Below, piece by piece: positions 54,258-64,000 of a stretch of DNA of 64,000 bases. Source of the DNA: Earliella scabrosa (Eukaryota; Basidiomycota; Agaricomycetes; Polyporales; Polyporaceae); contig JABYQQ010000010.1 of the NCBI GenBank assembly GCA_022605405.1, forward strand, positions 1,054,001 through 1,118,000, given 5' to 3'. The position numbers and the translations under genes are program-made. The number at the start of each line of letters is the position of its first letter. Position 1 is the stretch's first letter. The notes under the pieces were generated by a model. It was not told the origin of the DNA, did no database searches, and was given only the letters and a program-made list of their open reading frames with translations.

Positions 54258-55363
54258 GCAGACGAGGAGGAGACGGGACTCTAGGACCTACCCATGCCCA
54301 GCCTCATATGCCCACGCCCATGCTTTATGTTTGTTTGTTCGCTCTGCTATGCTAGATAATCAGTACCCATGTCAGCTGATCGAGCCCGCGTCGAATATCA
54401 TGTGGAGACCGGAGGAAAACGCGCGGGCCGAAATCTCAGCAGCACCGCGCTCACCGTCCCCCCGGCCACGCAGCATGCAGAACGGGGATAGCGCGAAGGA
54501 CACAGGAGGCTGGCGGGGCCAGCATGACAGCACTGCAAACTGAGAGCGAGAGGGCAACTCGAGGCAGGATAGCAAGGCGAGGACCACGAGGAAAAGGTGG
54601 GCCCCCACACGATGGGCGGGCAACGCCCAGGGCGTGCGGTGGGGGACACGTGACCGCGAAACACGAGCGACCCGGCCCGCAACGCGCACGGGCCGCTAGC
54701 CGCCCAGCCTGGAAGCAGTGACACGAATTAGGACACGACGCGTGGCGGGAGTTAAGTAAGCTCCCGCCGGCGCCGGTGGGAAAAAAGAAGCTGCTCGCAG
54801 GGAAGCCTGCAGCCTGACGTGGCCCCGACAGCTGCTGAACGAAGATAGCCGCGTGGAGGCCGCGAAACCCCTCCGCTGACGCCGGGGAGTACGGAGCTCT
54901 GCCTGCTGCCTCACCCGGTGAAGAGGCCGAAAGACATGGTGGGCACACGCGAGTACGATCTCGAACGCTCGGGCTAGGCTGACGGCACAGGGTACGGGCC
55001 CAACACCGGCGGAGGAGAGCGCGTGCGGAGGAACAGGACGCCCAGACTGGCCAGTTGGTGAAGCACCTGGAGAAGCGCAAAAGCACGACCCAGATAACCA
55101 GGCCGTGGAAGCGGGAGGCGAGCTCAGACAGGCAACGACGCTACCAGGCTGCCTCGGACAAACGCGCTTCGGTGGACGGCCCAACGTGCCACGACGCGAG
55201 GGCTGAACCTTGCAGGAAACCAGAAGCCCATCGACGACGCGAGGGCGCACAGCGGTGGGTTATAGGCCGCGATGGGAGACGACGGGGCTCCCCCCAACCC
55301 CCCGAGAACTGAAGTACTCCCCGCCGAACCGTCACCGCAGCCCAGACCGCCTATCCACGCCAT
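54258..55363. other. Probable 5' leader of the non-LTR element
   Basis: 1.1 kb of GC-rich DNA without a recognisable gene; minus-strand frames here look random. The 5' end of the non-LTR element probably lies within or before this stretch, but non-LTR elements have no terminal repeats and I cannot place it. Confidence 0.4.
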
Positions 55364-58300
55364 ATGTCGAACAAAGACTCCCCCCCGCCGAGGCAGCCCT
55401 CGGAGCTCAGCTATGCGAGCCTCGTCAAGAGGCCGCGCTCCCGCCCCAGCTCCACGTCGAGCGACACAGGCCTCCCGGACAGTCCGACGCCGCAGATGGC
55501 AGGACGCCCGACGCTCTCGAAGACCCCCCACGCGAACTATGTCAAAGCCATGACGGCCGCCGACGCTAAGCTGACCCTCGCGCCGCAGACCCGAGACACC
55601 GTGCGCCCGTCGACAGCTAAGCCCACGAACGATAACCGGGCAACGCTCCTCCCTGCCCCGACGCTGAAGCCGCCGCAATTGGTCACCGTGAAAACGGCGA
55701 GCGGGAAGGCACGCCTGGTGGTCGCCAGCCCGAGGCGCAGCGGCGACACAAAGACTGCCGCCAAAATTAAGGAGAACGCGGTGAGCATGCTGAGGCTTGC
55801 AGCCCACCTCCCGTATTGACCATAGCAAGCGACGCAGACCAACGCTCGCCAAGGACCGGTCACAAAGCCTGAGAAACCCGCGCTCCCGCTGCTTCCCCCT
55901 GGCCCGAAGGACGCCACCGTGACGCCCTCCCCTATCCCAGCCACCCCAGCCCAAGGCGGCCAGGGCGCGGCCACGGCGAAGACGCAGGACGATCTGACGG
56001 CACCACGGGGCACGAAACGTGTGCGCTCGCCGACCACGCCCTCCGACTCGCCCAAGGCTCCCCCGAGCCTGAACGACCTGTGGACGGAACACATGTCCAT
56101 GTCTAGCGGGCTGGCCGAGTTCGCAGACCTCCGCTACTACGAACCCGGGACGACCCTGGGGTTTGTTCTGGACGACTACGCGCGATACAAGGCGGCGATC
56201 GGGGTGCCCCCCGCCCATACCCCGGCCGCGCCTCCGACCGAGCCCAAACCCGAACTGCCCGAACCCCAAGGCGCCCAGAAGCCGCGGGCGCCAGAACCGG
56301 GATCGACCGCTGCCGCGGCTTCACCGGACAAGCCCCGCGGAACCGATCATGACAGCACGAACGCAATCGGCAAGGCGCCCGTGGCTGCGGTGCCTCCCCG
56401 GAGCCACGTCCCGGACGTCGGGGACCCAGACCCGGAGCCGGCCCACCTCAGCCCAGCCCCCCCACGCAACGCTCCGAACGACGATGACATGGACGTCGAC
56501 CCCCAGCCGCCCCCCGGCCCCGCGCCAATGGAGCTCCGAGAATCAACCCTCGGAGAACTCGAGGAGGACGACGCGGCGCAGGGACGGAGGAGGGAGGCAA
56601 TCATCCGCGCCTGGCTTGCAGATCAAGCGAGGCTCGCAGAGCAGCTCCGGGCGGAGCAAGGAGCGGCCCGCCCCCAGGACCTGAGCGCACACGGGGGGGA
56701 CGAGGACGACGGCGATGGGGACGATGAGGGAGGCTGGATCCGCGTGAATGACCCAAAAAGGAGCGCCCCGCACGCCCCCCGCCGCGCTCCCGCCCGCGAC
56801 CAGTCCCGAAGGAAACCGCCCACAGGATACGTGCTCGTGGAACCCCAGCCCGACCCAAACAGCAACGCCCCGCACTCGAGCGGCTCACACGCCGCCCGCG
56901 TCGCTGTCCGCGAAGGGAAGCAGCCCGCGCGAGCCCCCCTAGCGCCGACAGCCCCGGCGCCAACGCCCGCGGGTAAGATGTGGGCGGAGAGGGCGGCGCG
57001 AGCCCCGGAGCCGGCGGGGACCTGGAAGCCTGGTCAAGAGGACCGCGACTCTCCGGACGTCCTTGTCAGCGAGGGACGGGGCTTCGAGGAGCTCCTGGGA
57101 GGCCAGCCTGAGGATGTCGCGGCCCCGCAGCCCAGCGCGGGCGCGCCCGAAGCCAGGCGTGGACGTTCCCCAGCGGCGACTAGCTACACCGCCCCGGTAG
57201 GACCAGTCGAGCGGCGTCTCCCGCCGAACCAGGAGACCCGCCCGTGGGCGACGACATACTGGACGCGCATCGACAAGCACATCCCAATCGAGCGAGATGA
57301 TCCGTTGGCGATGTTTTTCGGAATGGATAAGGAGCGCGTAAAGAAGTGGACCGGGTATGACCGCAGCACCACGCTCTTCATCGAGCCCTTCAACAGCGCA
57401 GTCCCCAACAAAGAGAAGGCCGACGCTATGGCGCTGCTCATCGCAGACGTGCTCCGCGAGGTCGCCGGGCTCCCGGACACGCCCGACGTGCTTTCACCGA
57501 AACTTGCAAAGCCCAGGCTCGAGGCGACCGGGGGCCGAAACCATCCCCGAGCTGCGGGCGACCGGGTCCCGACGGTCTGGTGCGCGAAGGGACTGCCGGA
57601 GGACACGGTCCGCTTCCTCCTGGGCGATCGGGCGCGATCCCCATACTTCTCGACCCCGCGATTGACCTTCCGCGCCCTCCCGCTCACGCAGCGCTTCCCA
57701 ACCTTCCTCTTCGCACTAGGCGGGCACGGGCGAACGGTTCTGGCTGAGGTCCGGGACACGGTCAAGGCAGCTTTCTTCACAGAAGAGTTCTACAACGCCA
57801 CGGCCCCGTACCTCGCGGAGGCGGCGGCGCTCTGCGGCAAAGCACTCGAAGACGAAGTGACGAGGATCGCCCAGACCGGACGTGTCACGGTTTTCCGGCT
57901 CCCCAGCTCCGGTGCGATCATAGCGAACGTCTACTGCCTATCCCCGACGAGCGACATCGCGCAGTGGCGTGAATGGCGTCGGGCGGTCAGCCTGATCGAT
58001 TTCGGCGACGACGACGAAGGACTCAAGCCGCACATCCGCCCTCCGGTCCTCTGCGGGGGATGTCAAGCGGCGGACCATGCCTTCTCCCAGTGCCCGTTCT
58101 CAGAACTCGATGGATGGAACCGCCCCCGCCCCCCGGCGAAGAGGAAGGAGGGCAGGATGCAAGGCGGAACCCAAGGACGAAGCAGGGACTGGACGGAGCG
58201 AAACCCGGGCCGGGACTCGCGCGCTGGATACGACAATCAATTCCGCGCCGCGGGACCCTCCAGCTCCTACGACCGCCGCGACTGGTCGCAACGAGGAGGG

Positions 58301-58420
58301 AACCGCCCGCAGACGAGAGGCAAGGACTGGGTGGGCCCCAAGCGCTACGATAACGCGGACGAGGATGGGACGCCGTTCCGTGGCGGCGATGAGAACGAGT
58401 TCGCGTACGGAGGCTTCTGA
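55364..58420 (+). CDS. LINE ORF1 protein with CCHC zinc knuckle
   Basis: One frame from ATG 55364 to 58420 is broken only by TGA at 55817 and TAG at 55823. These two stops lie inside a possible 45-nt intron, GTGAGC (55781) to CATAG (55825), whose removal keeps the frame; otherwise translation would restart downstream (no early ATG; a GTG stands at 55919). The N-terminal half is Pro/Ala-rich and disordered. The C-terminal part has a conserved domain (TYWTRIDKHIPIERDDPLAM, TTLFIEPFNSAVPNKEKADAM, FRALPLTQRFPTFLFALGGH) seen in many mushroom LINEs, then CGGCQAADHAFSQC, a CX2CX4HX4C knuckle for nucleic-acid binding, and an Arg/Gly-rich tail. It is expected to bind the element's RNA. Confidence 0.82.
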
Positions 58421-58842
58421 TAGGACACGGACGAAGGCCTAGGCCTAGCTTCTCTTAGATACCACGACCGCGATCAATGTAGACTTAGCGAAGTACGAGC
58501 TGTGGCAAGAAACCCTTGTCCCGCTACAACCCTTGCGCGACCCACGCGTGACCGATGCGCACACACGCATCTTGAGTTGCAACGAAGGCGGAGCCATCAC
58601 GCTGGCGATGCTGGAGCAAGGCCAGTCCCGCGCCTGCCCCATACACTGGCCCCAGGGCGCAGGAAGGTAAAGCGCGGGGGCCGCACGCCCGCACCGGGCC
58701 CCAACGGCGGCCTATTTAGGCCTCGACGTGCCGTGCCGAGAGGCTGAAGCTCGCCGCCGAAGCGTGACACCGGCGGCAGCATAGTCGCCCCGACGGGAGG
58801 GACTCCCGCCTAGCCGCGCGTAATGGTTGTCGCGCGCGGTGA
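58421..58842. other. Inter-ORF region of the LINE
   Basis: About 420 nt lie between the ORF1 stop and the opening of the ORF2 frame (first codon after TGA 58840-58842). A 98-codon frame in another phase (ATG 58823 to 59119) overlaps the start of ORF2 and ends in basic residues (RRQQMTVERRASPARRQS). It may be a leader peptide or the zero-frame partner for slippage into ORF2. Confidence 0.45.
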
Positions 58843-61800
58843 AACGCACCAACTGCTGCCACCCAATCCACTATTAACTACCCACGGACGCATACCACCT
58901 GCCACGGTCATGAGCGCGTCACCGACGCCCGAGGGCCCGAACCACCCGCCGTCGGCCAGGGACCCGGGGAAGGCGTTGGTGACTACGGAGACGGCGGACA
59001 ACCTCAAGACGAGACTGGCGGGCAAGACGGCGCCGGGCCCCAAGGGGGGTCGGGCCCTGCCCCGCAGGCAGCAAATGACAGTAGAAAGAAGAGCAAGCCC
59101 CGCACGAAGGCAAAGCTGAAGTTCGCGTCCCTAAACATGCGGGGAGGGGGACCCATAGGAGGCCCGCCCGAAGGCGACAAGTGGTTGATGCTAAACCAGC
59201 TAATGCGAGACAACCGGATTGCGGTCATGGCGCTCCAAGAGACACACCTAACAAACGAGAGGCATGAGACGCTGCGCAGACTCTTTGGCGACGTACTAGA
59301 GATAGTGAGCTCCCCTGACCCCGATAACCCGACCGGAGCCAGGGGAGTGGCCATCGCGATCAACAAGCGTATCCTGACGCACGGAGCAACTGCCTGTACA
59401 ACATTGGTCCCAGGGCGCGCGGTCAAGGCGACCCTAAGCCAGCGCGAAGGAGCGAGCATTGAAGTCCTCGCTGTATATGCTCCGAACGACTCCGCGAACA
59501 ACGCAAGGTTCTGGGAGTACCTCAGAAACGACAACCGCTCGCAATGCGACATCATGCTAGGAGACTTTAACCTAGTCGAGGATGCAATTGATCGGCTCCC
59601 CAGCCGGCACGACGATGCGTCGGCCACGGATGAGCTGTCCCAGCTCCGGACGAAGCTCGGGCTGGTAGACGGATGGCGACACGAGAACGATAGCTTAAAA
59701 GCATACACGTACCTGCAGCAAGCTACCGGGAGCCAATCGCGGCTAGACCGCATATATCTCCGTAAATCATTGGTCACGAGGTCGATGGGATGGGACATCG
59801 TCGACCCAGGGCTGCCGACCGACCATAGGATGCCGGTCTGTGAGCTAGCGAACTTCAGAGTGCCCTTCATAGGGCAGGGTCGATGGACGGTGCCAGCGGG
59901 ACTCCTGAAGAATAAGGACTTCATAGGAGCAGTGTGTGAAGCCGGGAGGAAGCTGGCGCAAAGCGTCGAGGCCATCCCCGAGGGCGGTGTCGGGCTGCAG
60001 GAGCAGTACTGCGCTTTCAAGGACGGAGTAAAAGCGTTGGCCAAAGACTGGGCAAAGCGCTGTATCCCCAAGCTCGACCGAAGGATCGACCGGCTGAAGG
60101 GCGAGCTAAACGCGCTGCTGCAGGACGGGGGTGCGGCCGACCTTGTAGCGGAGGCGGCCAAGCTGCAGCGGAGGCTTGCACACCTGGAGGAACGCAGATT
60201 CGGTCAGAAGAGGGCCGCGGTTAAAGCAAAAGACTGGGCCGAGGGAGAGACACTCAGCAGATACTGGACCAGATCAAGCAAGAAGCCCATGCCCAGGGAT
60301 GTCATGTTCGAGTTGAAGGAGCCTGAGTCGGCCCCACCACGATACGCGAACAAAACGAGCCGTATGGCTGAGATAGCGAAGCTGCACTACGACGGTGTCC
60401 AGGCTGACCCGACGCTGCCCCGTGACGCAGGACTGCGGGATGAGCAGATCCGAAAGGCCCTAGAACATATGGACGGCACGCTCCCGCCGCAGCAGAAAGC
60501 TGGGCTAGCAAAGAAAATTACCAGGGAGGAGGTCGAGATGGCGCTGCTTGATGCGGCGAAGAACAAGGCGACTGGTCTGGACGGGGTGCCGGTAGAGCTG
60601 TGGCAGGAATGCCACGCCCGGTACAGGGCAGACGTGGCCCGGGGGCTGCGAGCCTTCGATGTCGTCAATCTCCTCAGAACGGTGTTCAATGACATCGAGC
60701 TCAACGAAGTCTCGAAGGGGACGTCCTTCACGGAGGGCTGGATATGCCCGATCTACAAAAAGAAGGACAAACGTGACATCAGCAACTACCGCCCGATCAC
60801 GCTTCTCAACGCAGACTACAAAATCATGACCAAAATCCTCGCTAACCGCCTCGCGCTCTGCGCACCCCTTCTCGTGCATGAGGACCAGGCCGGTTTCATT
60901 GCAGGGAGGAAGATACATGCCCAGACCAAGCTGTCAAAGCTCATCATCGACCTGGCCGAGGCAGAACAGCTGAACGGAGCGATCGTGGCGCTCGATCAGG
61001 AAAAAGCCTACGACAAAATCGATCACCAGTACCTCTGGGCGGTGCTCCGGAAGGCGAACTTCCCCGAGTCTTTCATCCGCACAGTGCAGGCCCTGTACGA
61101 GGATGCGCATAGTGCGGTTATAGTGAATGGAGTCAAAAGCGGCCGCTTTCGGGTCACCAGGGGTGTGAGACAGGGCGACCCGATGTCATGCCTCCTTTTC
61201 GACATTGCGATCGAGCCGCTAGCATGCGCGCTCCGTCGCTCAGAACTGCAAGGGATAGTCATACCGGGGACCACCATGCGAGTCATCGCGACGCTGTTCG
61301 CTGACGACACCACCGTGTACCTGAACGAGCACGATGACTATGCGGCCCTAGAGCGAATCCTAGATACGTGGTGCAGAGGGTCGCGCGCGAAGTTCAACCT
61401 AGAGAAAACCGAAGTCCTCCCCATTGGAGACCCTGGCTACCGGGAGGGCGTCGTCAGCCGACGGTCCCTGTCGGCCAGTCCGGCGACGGCCGAGCTCCCC
61501 GACGGAGTGAGAGTGGTGGCCGATGGTACTGCGATCAGATCGCTGGGTGCGTGGATCGGAAATAACATAGACAACGCCCAGCCATGGCGGCCTATCCTCG
61601 ACAAAATCTCTGAGAACTTGGCTCGGTGGGATGGCAGGAACCCGACCATGCGGGGCAGGAAGCTGGTCGTGGACATGGAGGTCGGTGGACGGACGCAGTA
61701 CCTCACGAAAGTGCAAACCATGCCTGACGAGATTGCCAAAGAGCTGCAGAAAATGGTGCTGCGATTCATGTGGAAGGGAGACGCCCACCCCCGAGTGTCA

Positions 61801-63126
61801 CAAGCAGTCCTGCACCGCCCAGTTCGAGAAGGGGGCCTGGGGCTGCTGAATCTTCAGGCCCGGAACGAAGCGATCGACCTCCTATGGCTAAAAGACTACC
61901 TCGACCTGTCCCCGCTCCGACCGAAGTGGGCGTATGTGGCCGACGCACTCCTGGCCCGGGCGGCCCCGAAATCCACGAGAGCGAAGGACCCGGTCACGAG
62001 AGTCAATGCTTTCCTGCAACGCTGGCAGGCTAGCACGAGAAGGACGGCGGGGCTACCGAATGACCTGAGGCGAATGGTGCAGGCGGGGAAGAAGTACGGG
62101 GTGGGCCTCGTGACCATGAAACCGTCGCCCAACCTCAAGGGCGCCATGCCCATATGGCATCACATGGGCGAGGGGCCGGGAAAGAACGTGGCTGACACCG
62201 TGGCCAGCCGCTGCCTGAGAGAGCGGCATGGAGTGGCGACAGTGGGCGACTGCCGAACCGTCGCCGAACGCACATGGAGGATGGACGGCAGACACAGAGC
62301 GAACCCAGCCTGTGGCTGTTTTGACTGCGTGACCGACAGGGCACGTTGGGCGTGCGATAACCCCGCCCGGTGTGCCGCTGCGGCGAGCAAAGCCATTAAG
62401 AAGCTAGTGCCGCTATGGCGGCCCAGGACAGAGGTAGCAGGAGACGGGCTGTCCCTCACGCCGCGCAGAACGGCCGCAAACCGTGCAGCCCTGGCTGGTG
62501 GTGGCAGGTGCACCTTTGACCCGACCATGACAGACGAGCTGCCTATCGCAAATGCCTTCCGGGCTTTCATAAACGACCGTGTTGAGACCGACTCTCCAGC
62601 CCCCATCACCCCAGCCGCCCGGCCGCGGGCGGTGGACCCGCCCCGCCCGATAGAAGTCGCCATAGCGATAAAGATGAGGTCACCGGAGGGCAACCGCGAT
62701 GAGCCATGGAGGACCGCCTGCGTGGCTATCTTTGACGACACAGTGGAGCATGCCGTCGTGAGGACGGTGCGGACCGGGCCCTCAACGCTGGAGGGGCTCC
62801 TGAGGGCCCTGGAAGTAGCAGTGGAAGCAGCGCCGCAAACAGCGGCGCTGCATGTCCTATGCCCATCCCAACGGCTCGTCTCGCTACTAAGCAGCAGAGT
62901 GGAGGCCATGGAAGACGAAGGATGGTCAGGGTCGCCGATGGTAGCTGCGGCCCGGGACGTTGTAGCGAAGCTGCGAGGGCGGGGCGGGGTCACAACCATG
63001 CAGCATGCCGCAGACGGCGACGGGGAAAAGCTGGCCAGAGCGGACGAGCTGGCCGAGCTGGAAGCGGAGGATAAATGCGCGGTGCCGTGGCAGGCGTCTC
63101 CGCTGACGCCGGGACTAGTGCCGTAG
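58843..63126 (+). CDS. LINE ORF2: endonuclease, reverse transcriptase, RNase H-like (interrupted)
   Basis: Open from 58843; first ATG at 59137. With numbering from that ATG: endonuclease motifs QETHL (E35), LGDFN (D143), SRLDRIY and PTDHR (D229, H230); reverse transcriptase blocks NYRPITLLNADYKIMTKI, DQAGFIAGRKI, IVALDQEKAYDKIDH, RGVRQGDPMSCLLFDIAIEP and FADD (721-724); a Cys-rich segment CGCFDC...CDNPARC near 1058-1080; then an RNase H-like region (STLEGLLRALEVAVEAA, LHVLCPSQRLVSLL, RADELAELEAE) in which the expected Asp of the TDS-like motif is missing. The endonuclease's catalytic Asn and first strand (KFASLN) are encoded just before the first ATG, so that ATG cannot be the real start. The stop at 63124 comes from the inserted MITE; the native frame resumes at 63840. 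Confidence 0.9.
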   Translation, partial: NAPTAATQSTINYPRTHTTCHGHERVTDARGPEPPAVGQGPGEGVGDYGDGGQPQDETGGQDGAGPQGGSGPAPQAANDSRKKSKPRTKAKLKFASLNMRGGGPIGGPPEGDKWLMLNQLMRDNRIAVMALQETHLTNERHETLRRLFGDVLEIVSSPDPDNPTGARGVAIAINKRILTHGATACTTLVPGRAVKATLSQREGASIEVLAVYAPNDSANNARFWEYLRNDNRSQCDIMLGDFNLVEDAIDRLPSRHDDASATDELSQLRTKLGLVDGWRHENDSLKAYTYLQQATGSQSRLDRIYLRKSLVTRSMGWDIVDPGLPTDHRMPVCELANFRVPFIGQGRWTVPAGLLKNKDFIGAVCEAGRKLAQSVEAIPEGGVGLQEQYCAFKDGVKALAKDWAKRCIPKLDRRIDRLKGELNALLQDGGAADLVAEAAKLQRRLAHLEERRFGQKRAAVKAKDWAEGETLSRYWTRSSKKPMPRDVMFELKEPESAPPRYANKTSRMAEIAKLHYDGVQADPTLPRDAGLRDEQIRKALEHMDGTLPPQQKAGLAKKITREEVEMALLDAAKNKATGLDGVPVELWQECHARYRADVARGLRAFDVVNLLRTVFNDIELNEVSKGTSFTEGWICPIYKKKDKRDISNYRPITLLNADYKIMTKILANRLALCAPLLVHEDQAGFIAGRKIHAQTKLSKLIIDLAEAEQLNGAIVALDQEKAYDKIDHQYLWAVLRKANFPESFIRTVQALYEDAHSAVIVNGVKSGRFRVTRGVRQGDPMSCLLFDIAIEPLACALRRSELQGIVIPGTTMRVIATLFADDTTVYLNEHDDYAALERILDTWCRGSRAKFNLEKTEVLPIGDPGYREGVVSRRSLSASPATAELPDGVRVVADGTAIRSLGAWIGNNIDNAQPWRPILDKISENLARWDGRNPTMRGRKLVVDMEVGGRTQYLTKVQTMPDEIAKELQKMVLRFMWKGDAHPRVSQAVLHRPVREGGLGLLNLQARNEAIDLLWLKDYLDLSPLRPKWAYVADALLARAAPKSTRAKDPVTRVNAFLQRWQASTRRTAGLPNDLRRMVQAGKKYGVGLVTMKPSPNLKGAMPIWHHMGEGPGKNVADTVASRCLRERHGVATVGDCRTVAERTWRMDGRHRANPACGCFDCVTDRARWACDNPARCAAAASKAIKKLVPLWRPRTEVAGDGLSLTPRRTAANRAALAGGGRCTFDPTMTDELPIANAFRAFINDRVETDSPAPITPAARPRAVDPPRPIEVAIAIKMRSPEGNRDEPWRTACVAIFDDTVEHAVVRTVRTGPSTLEGLLRALEVAVEAAPQTAALHVLCPSQRLVSLLSSRVEAMEDEGWSGSPMVAAARDVVAKLRGRGGVTTMQHAADGDGEKLARADELAELEAEDKCAVPWQASPLTPGLVP
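63108..63115. repeat. 8-bp target duplication GCCGGGAC, left
   Basis: Perfect copy of 63832-63839, directly abutting the MITE end TAGTGCC. Confidence 0.93.
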
Positions 63127-63831
63127 GGTCAGGTCATACGACCGGTCAATGACTGGAAAATAACCGTAACTGATGTGTAAATAACCTGACCATAACCGCT
63201 TACCATCAGTTATGGTTATGGTCATGGTCATGGTCATTGAGAATGACAAAGATTGTATAACTGCAGATGACTGGTTATGACCAGTCATATTTTACCTGCT
63301 AAGACCAGTCATGACTGGTCATTGACTGGTCATAAAAGAGACATCAACTGATCAAATACAATGTACAATGGAAACACTTGAAATATATCAAATTCAGCAG
63401 CTCTGGCAAGTGGAAAATACCAGTCTCTAGTTAACTCTGGTCTAATAAAACAGATCAAAGATGCTCAGTGCTGTCTATAGACAGACTGAGTGACAGACCA
63501 ATATTCATATCAATATCAATTCATGTAGATACAGAAGGCTCTCTCCAGTAATAAGCATGAAAATTACTTCTGTATTACATTTAAGATGTTTCTCTAATCT
63601 GGTGGACCAAATGACTGGTCTTAACTTGCTCTGACCAGTTATGACTGGTCATAACTGCATGTTCAGTCATGACCGGTCAATGACCGTGACTGGACCGTAA
63701 CTGAACTGATGATAACCTGACTGAAAGATCAGTCAGGTCATGAGCCGTCTGCTGAAGATCAGTCATGGTCATGGTCATGGTCATGGCCCAGAGGGGTCAA
63801 TGACCTGACTTGACCTGACCCTGTGGCACTA
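63116..63831. mobile_element. hAT-type MITE (716 bp) inside LINE ORF2
   Basis: Its ends, TAGTGCC...GGCACTA, are inverted repeats of 21 bp (63116-63136 and 63811-63831) with two mismatches. It is flanked by a perfect 8-bp duplication, the size made by hAT transposases, and the TAGNG start fits that superfamily. It is AT-rich against the GC-rich LINE and packed with TGGTCA/TGACCA motifs, including tandem ATGGTC runs near both ends (about 63208-63236 and 63758-63785), which may be subterminal transposase-binding sites. It has no open frame of note. Excision of the insert and one duplication would leave ORF2 in frame. Confidence 0.93.
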
Positions 63832-63839
63832 GCCGGGAC
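63832..63839. repeat. 8-bp target duplication GCCGGGAC, right
   Basis: Perfect match to 63108-63115, just after the MITE's GGCACTA end. Confidence 0.93.
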
Positions 63840-64000
63840 TGCTAAGAACGGGGATGAAGCTTAGCGCAATGACGCAGAGGAAAGCTTACCGGCGCATCAA
63901 CTCCCCTTCCGCAACGCTGCTCCGGCGCATGGGCACGGAACGTATGATTGGGCTGGCGCTAGCCCCCCAGACACCCACGGAACGGGCGAGGGAACTCCTC
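63840..64000 (+). CDS. LINE ORF2, continuation after the MITE (partial)
   Basis: Read in the phase set by the upstream part of ORF2, this stretch is open to the window edge and contains KLSAMTQRKAYRRI, the kind of segment that follows the RNase H-like region in fungal LINEs, then SATLLRRMGTERM. It is therefore the severed C-terminal part, not a separate gene. Its end is outside the window. Confidence 0.8.

Larger units (their letters stand above)
55364..64000 (+). mobile_element. Non-LTR retrotransposon (LINE, APE type), right end outside window
   Basis: The order ORF1 (CCHC knuckle), ORF2 (AP-type endonuclease, reverse transcriptase, RNase H-like tail) fits the Tad1/R1/I group of LINEs common in Agaricomycetes. 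ORF1 and the body of ORF2 are long and open, so the copy was recently active, but ORF2 is cut by a hAT MITE at 63116-63831. The coding frame continues after the MITE to the window edge, so the 3' end is not seen. The left boundary given is the first ATG of ORF1, not the true end. Confidence 0.9.

Noticed and set aside
54451..55086. 211-codon minus-strand frame before the LINE
   Set aside because: Ser/Ala/Arg-rich chance frame, overlapped by others, in what is probably the LINE's leader.
63208..63785. A CRISPR-like or satellite array suggested by repeated ATGGTC/TGACCA motifs
   Set aside because: The motifs are short, irregular and in both orientations within defined hAT ends; they fit subterminal repeats of a MITE.

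Overview
The window looks like a gene-poor, repeat-laden stretch of an Agaricomycete (Basidiomycota) nuclear genome. The evidence is the GC-rich background, genes broken by short (41-73 nt) GTRNGT...YAG introns with CTAAC-like branch sites, and typical fungal families (bestrophin-like channel, SRPK-like kinase, omega-type glutathione transferase, a J-like coiled-coil protein). The species cannot be told from sequence alone, and all functions below are from motif reading without database searches.

Layout. 1-17.8 kb holds no gene I can support. Its clear structure is a foldback-type inverted repeat (4126-5487) whose 394-bp arms each carry a tRNA-Thr-like Pol III unit; one arm is split by a TA-flanked MITE. 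17.8-20.5 kb is a four-exon gene for a disordered protein with an RRM-like tail. 20.5-25.5 kb is empty. 25.5-39 kb is the host gene cluster: a 1502-aa coiled-coil/J-like protein (-), a ten-exon bestrophin (-), a relic GST (-), an SRPK-like kinase with one apparent frameshift (+) and a seven-exon omega-type GST (-).

39.65-52.9 kb is one very young, 13.2-kb Ty3/gypsy-type LTR retrotransposon with almost identical LTRs, a 4-bp target duplication inside a 19-bp tandem repeat, gag and pol overlapping in the -1 frame with an in-frame GGGTTTT slip site, and about 4.4 kb of extra DNA between pol and the 3' LTR. That extra DNA carries three intron-containing genes on the antisense strand: a Zn2Cys6-like cluster protein and two small helical proteins. 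A 15-bp copy of the polypurine tract stands at each edge of the extra block. This antisense cargo is the most unusual thing in the window.

53-64 kb is a hypothetical ORF followed by a non-LTR retrotransposon (ORF1 with a CCHC knuckle; ORF2 with APE endonuclease, reverse transcriptase and an RNase H-like tail). ORF2 is interrupted near its end by a 716-bp hAT-type MITE with a perfect 8-bp target duplication; beyond the MITE the original reading frame resumes and runs off the window.
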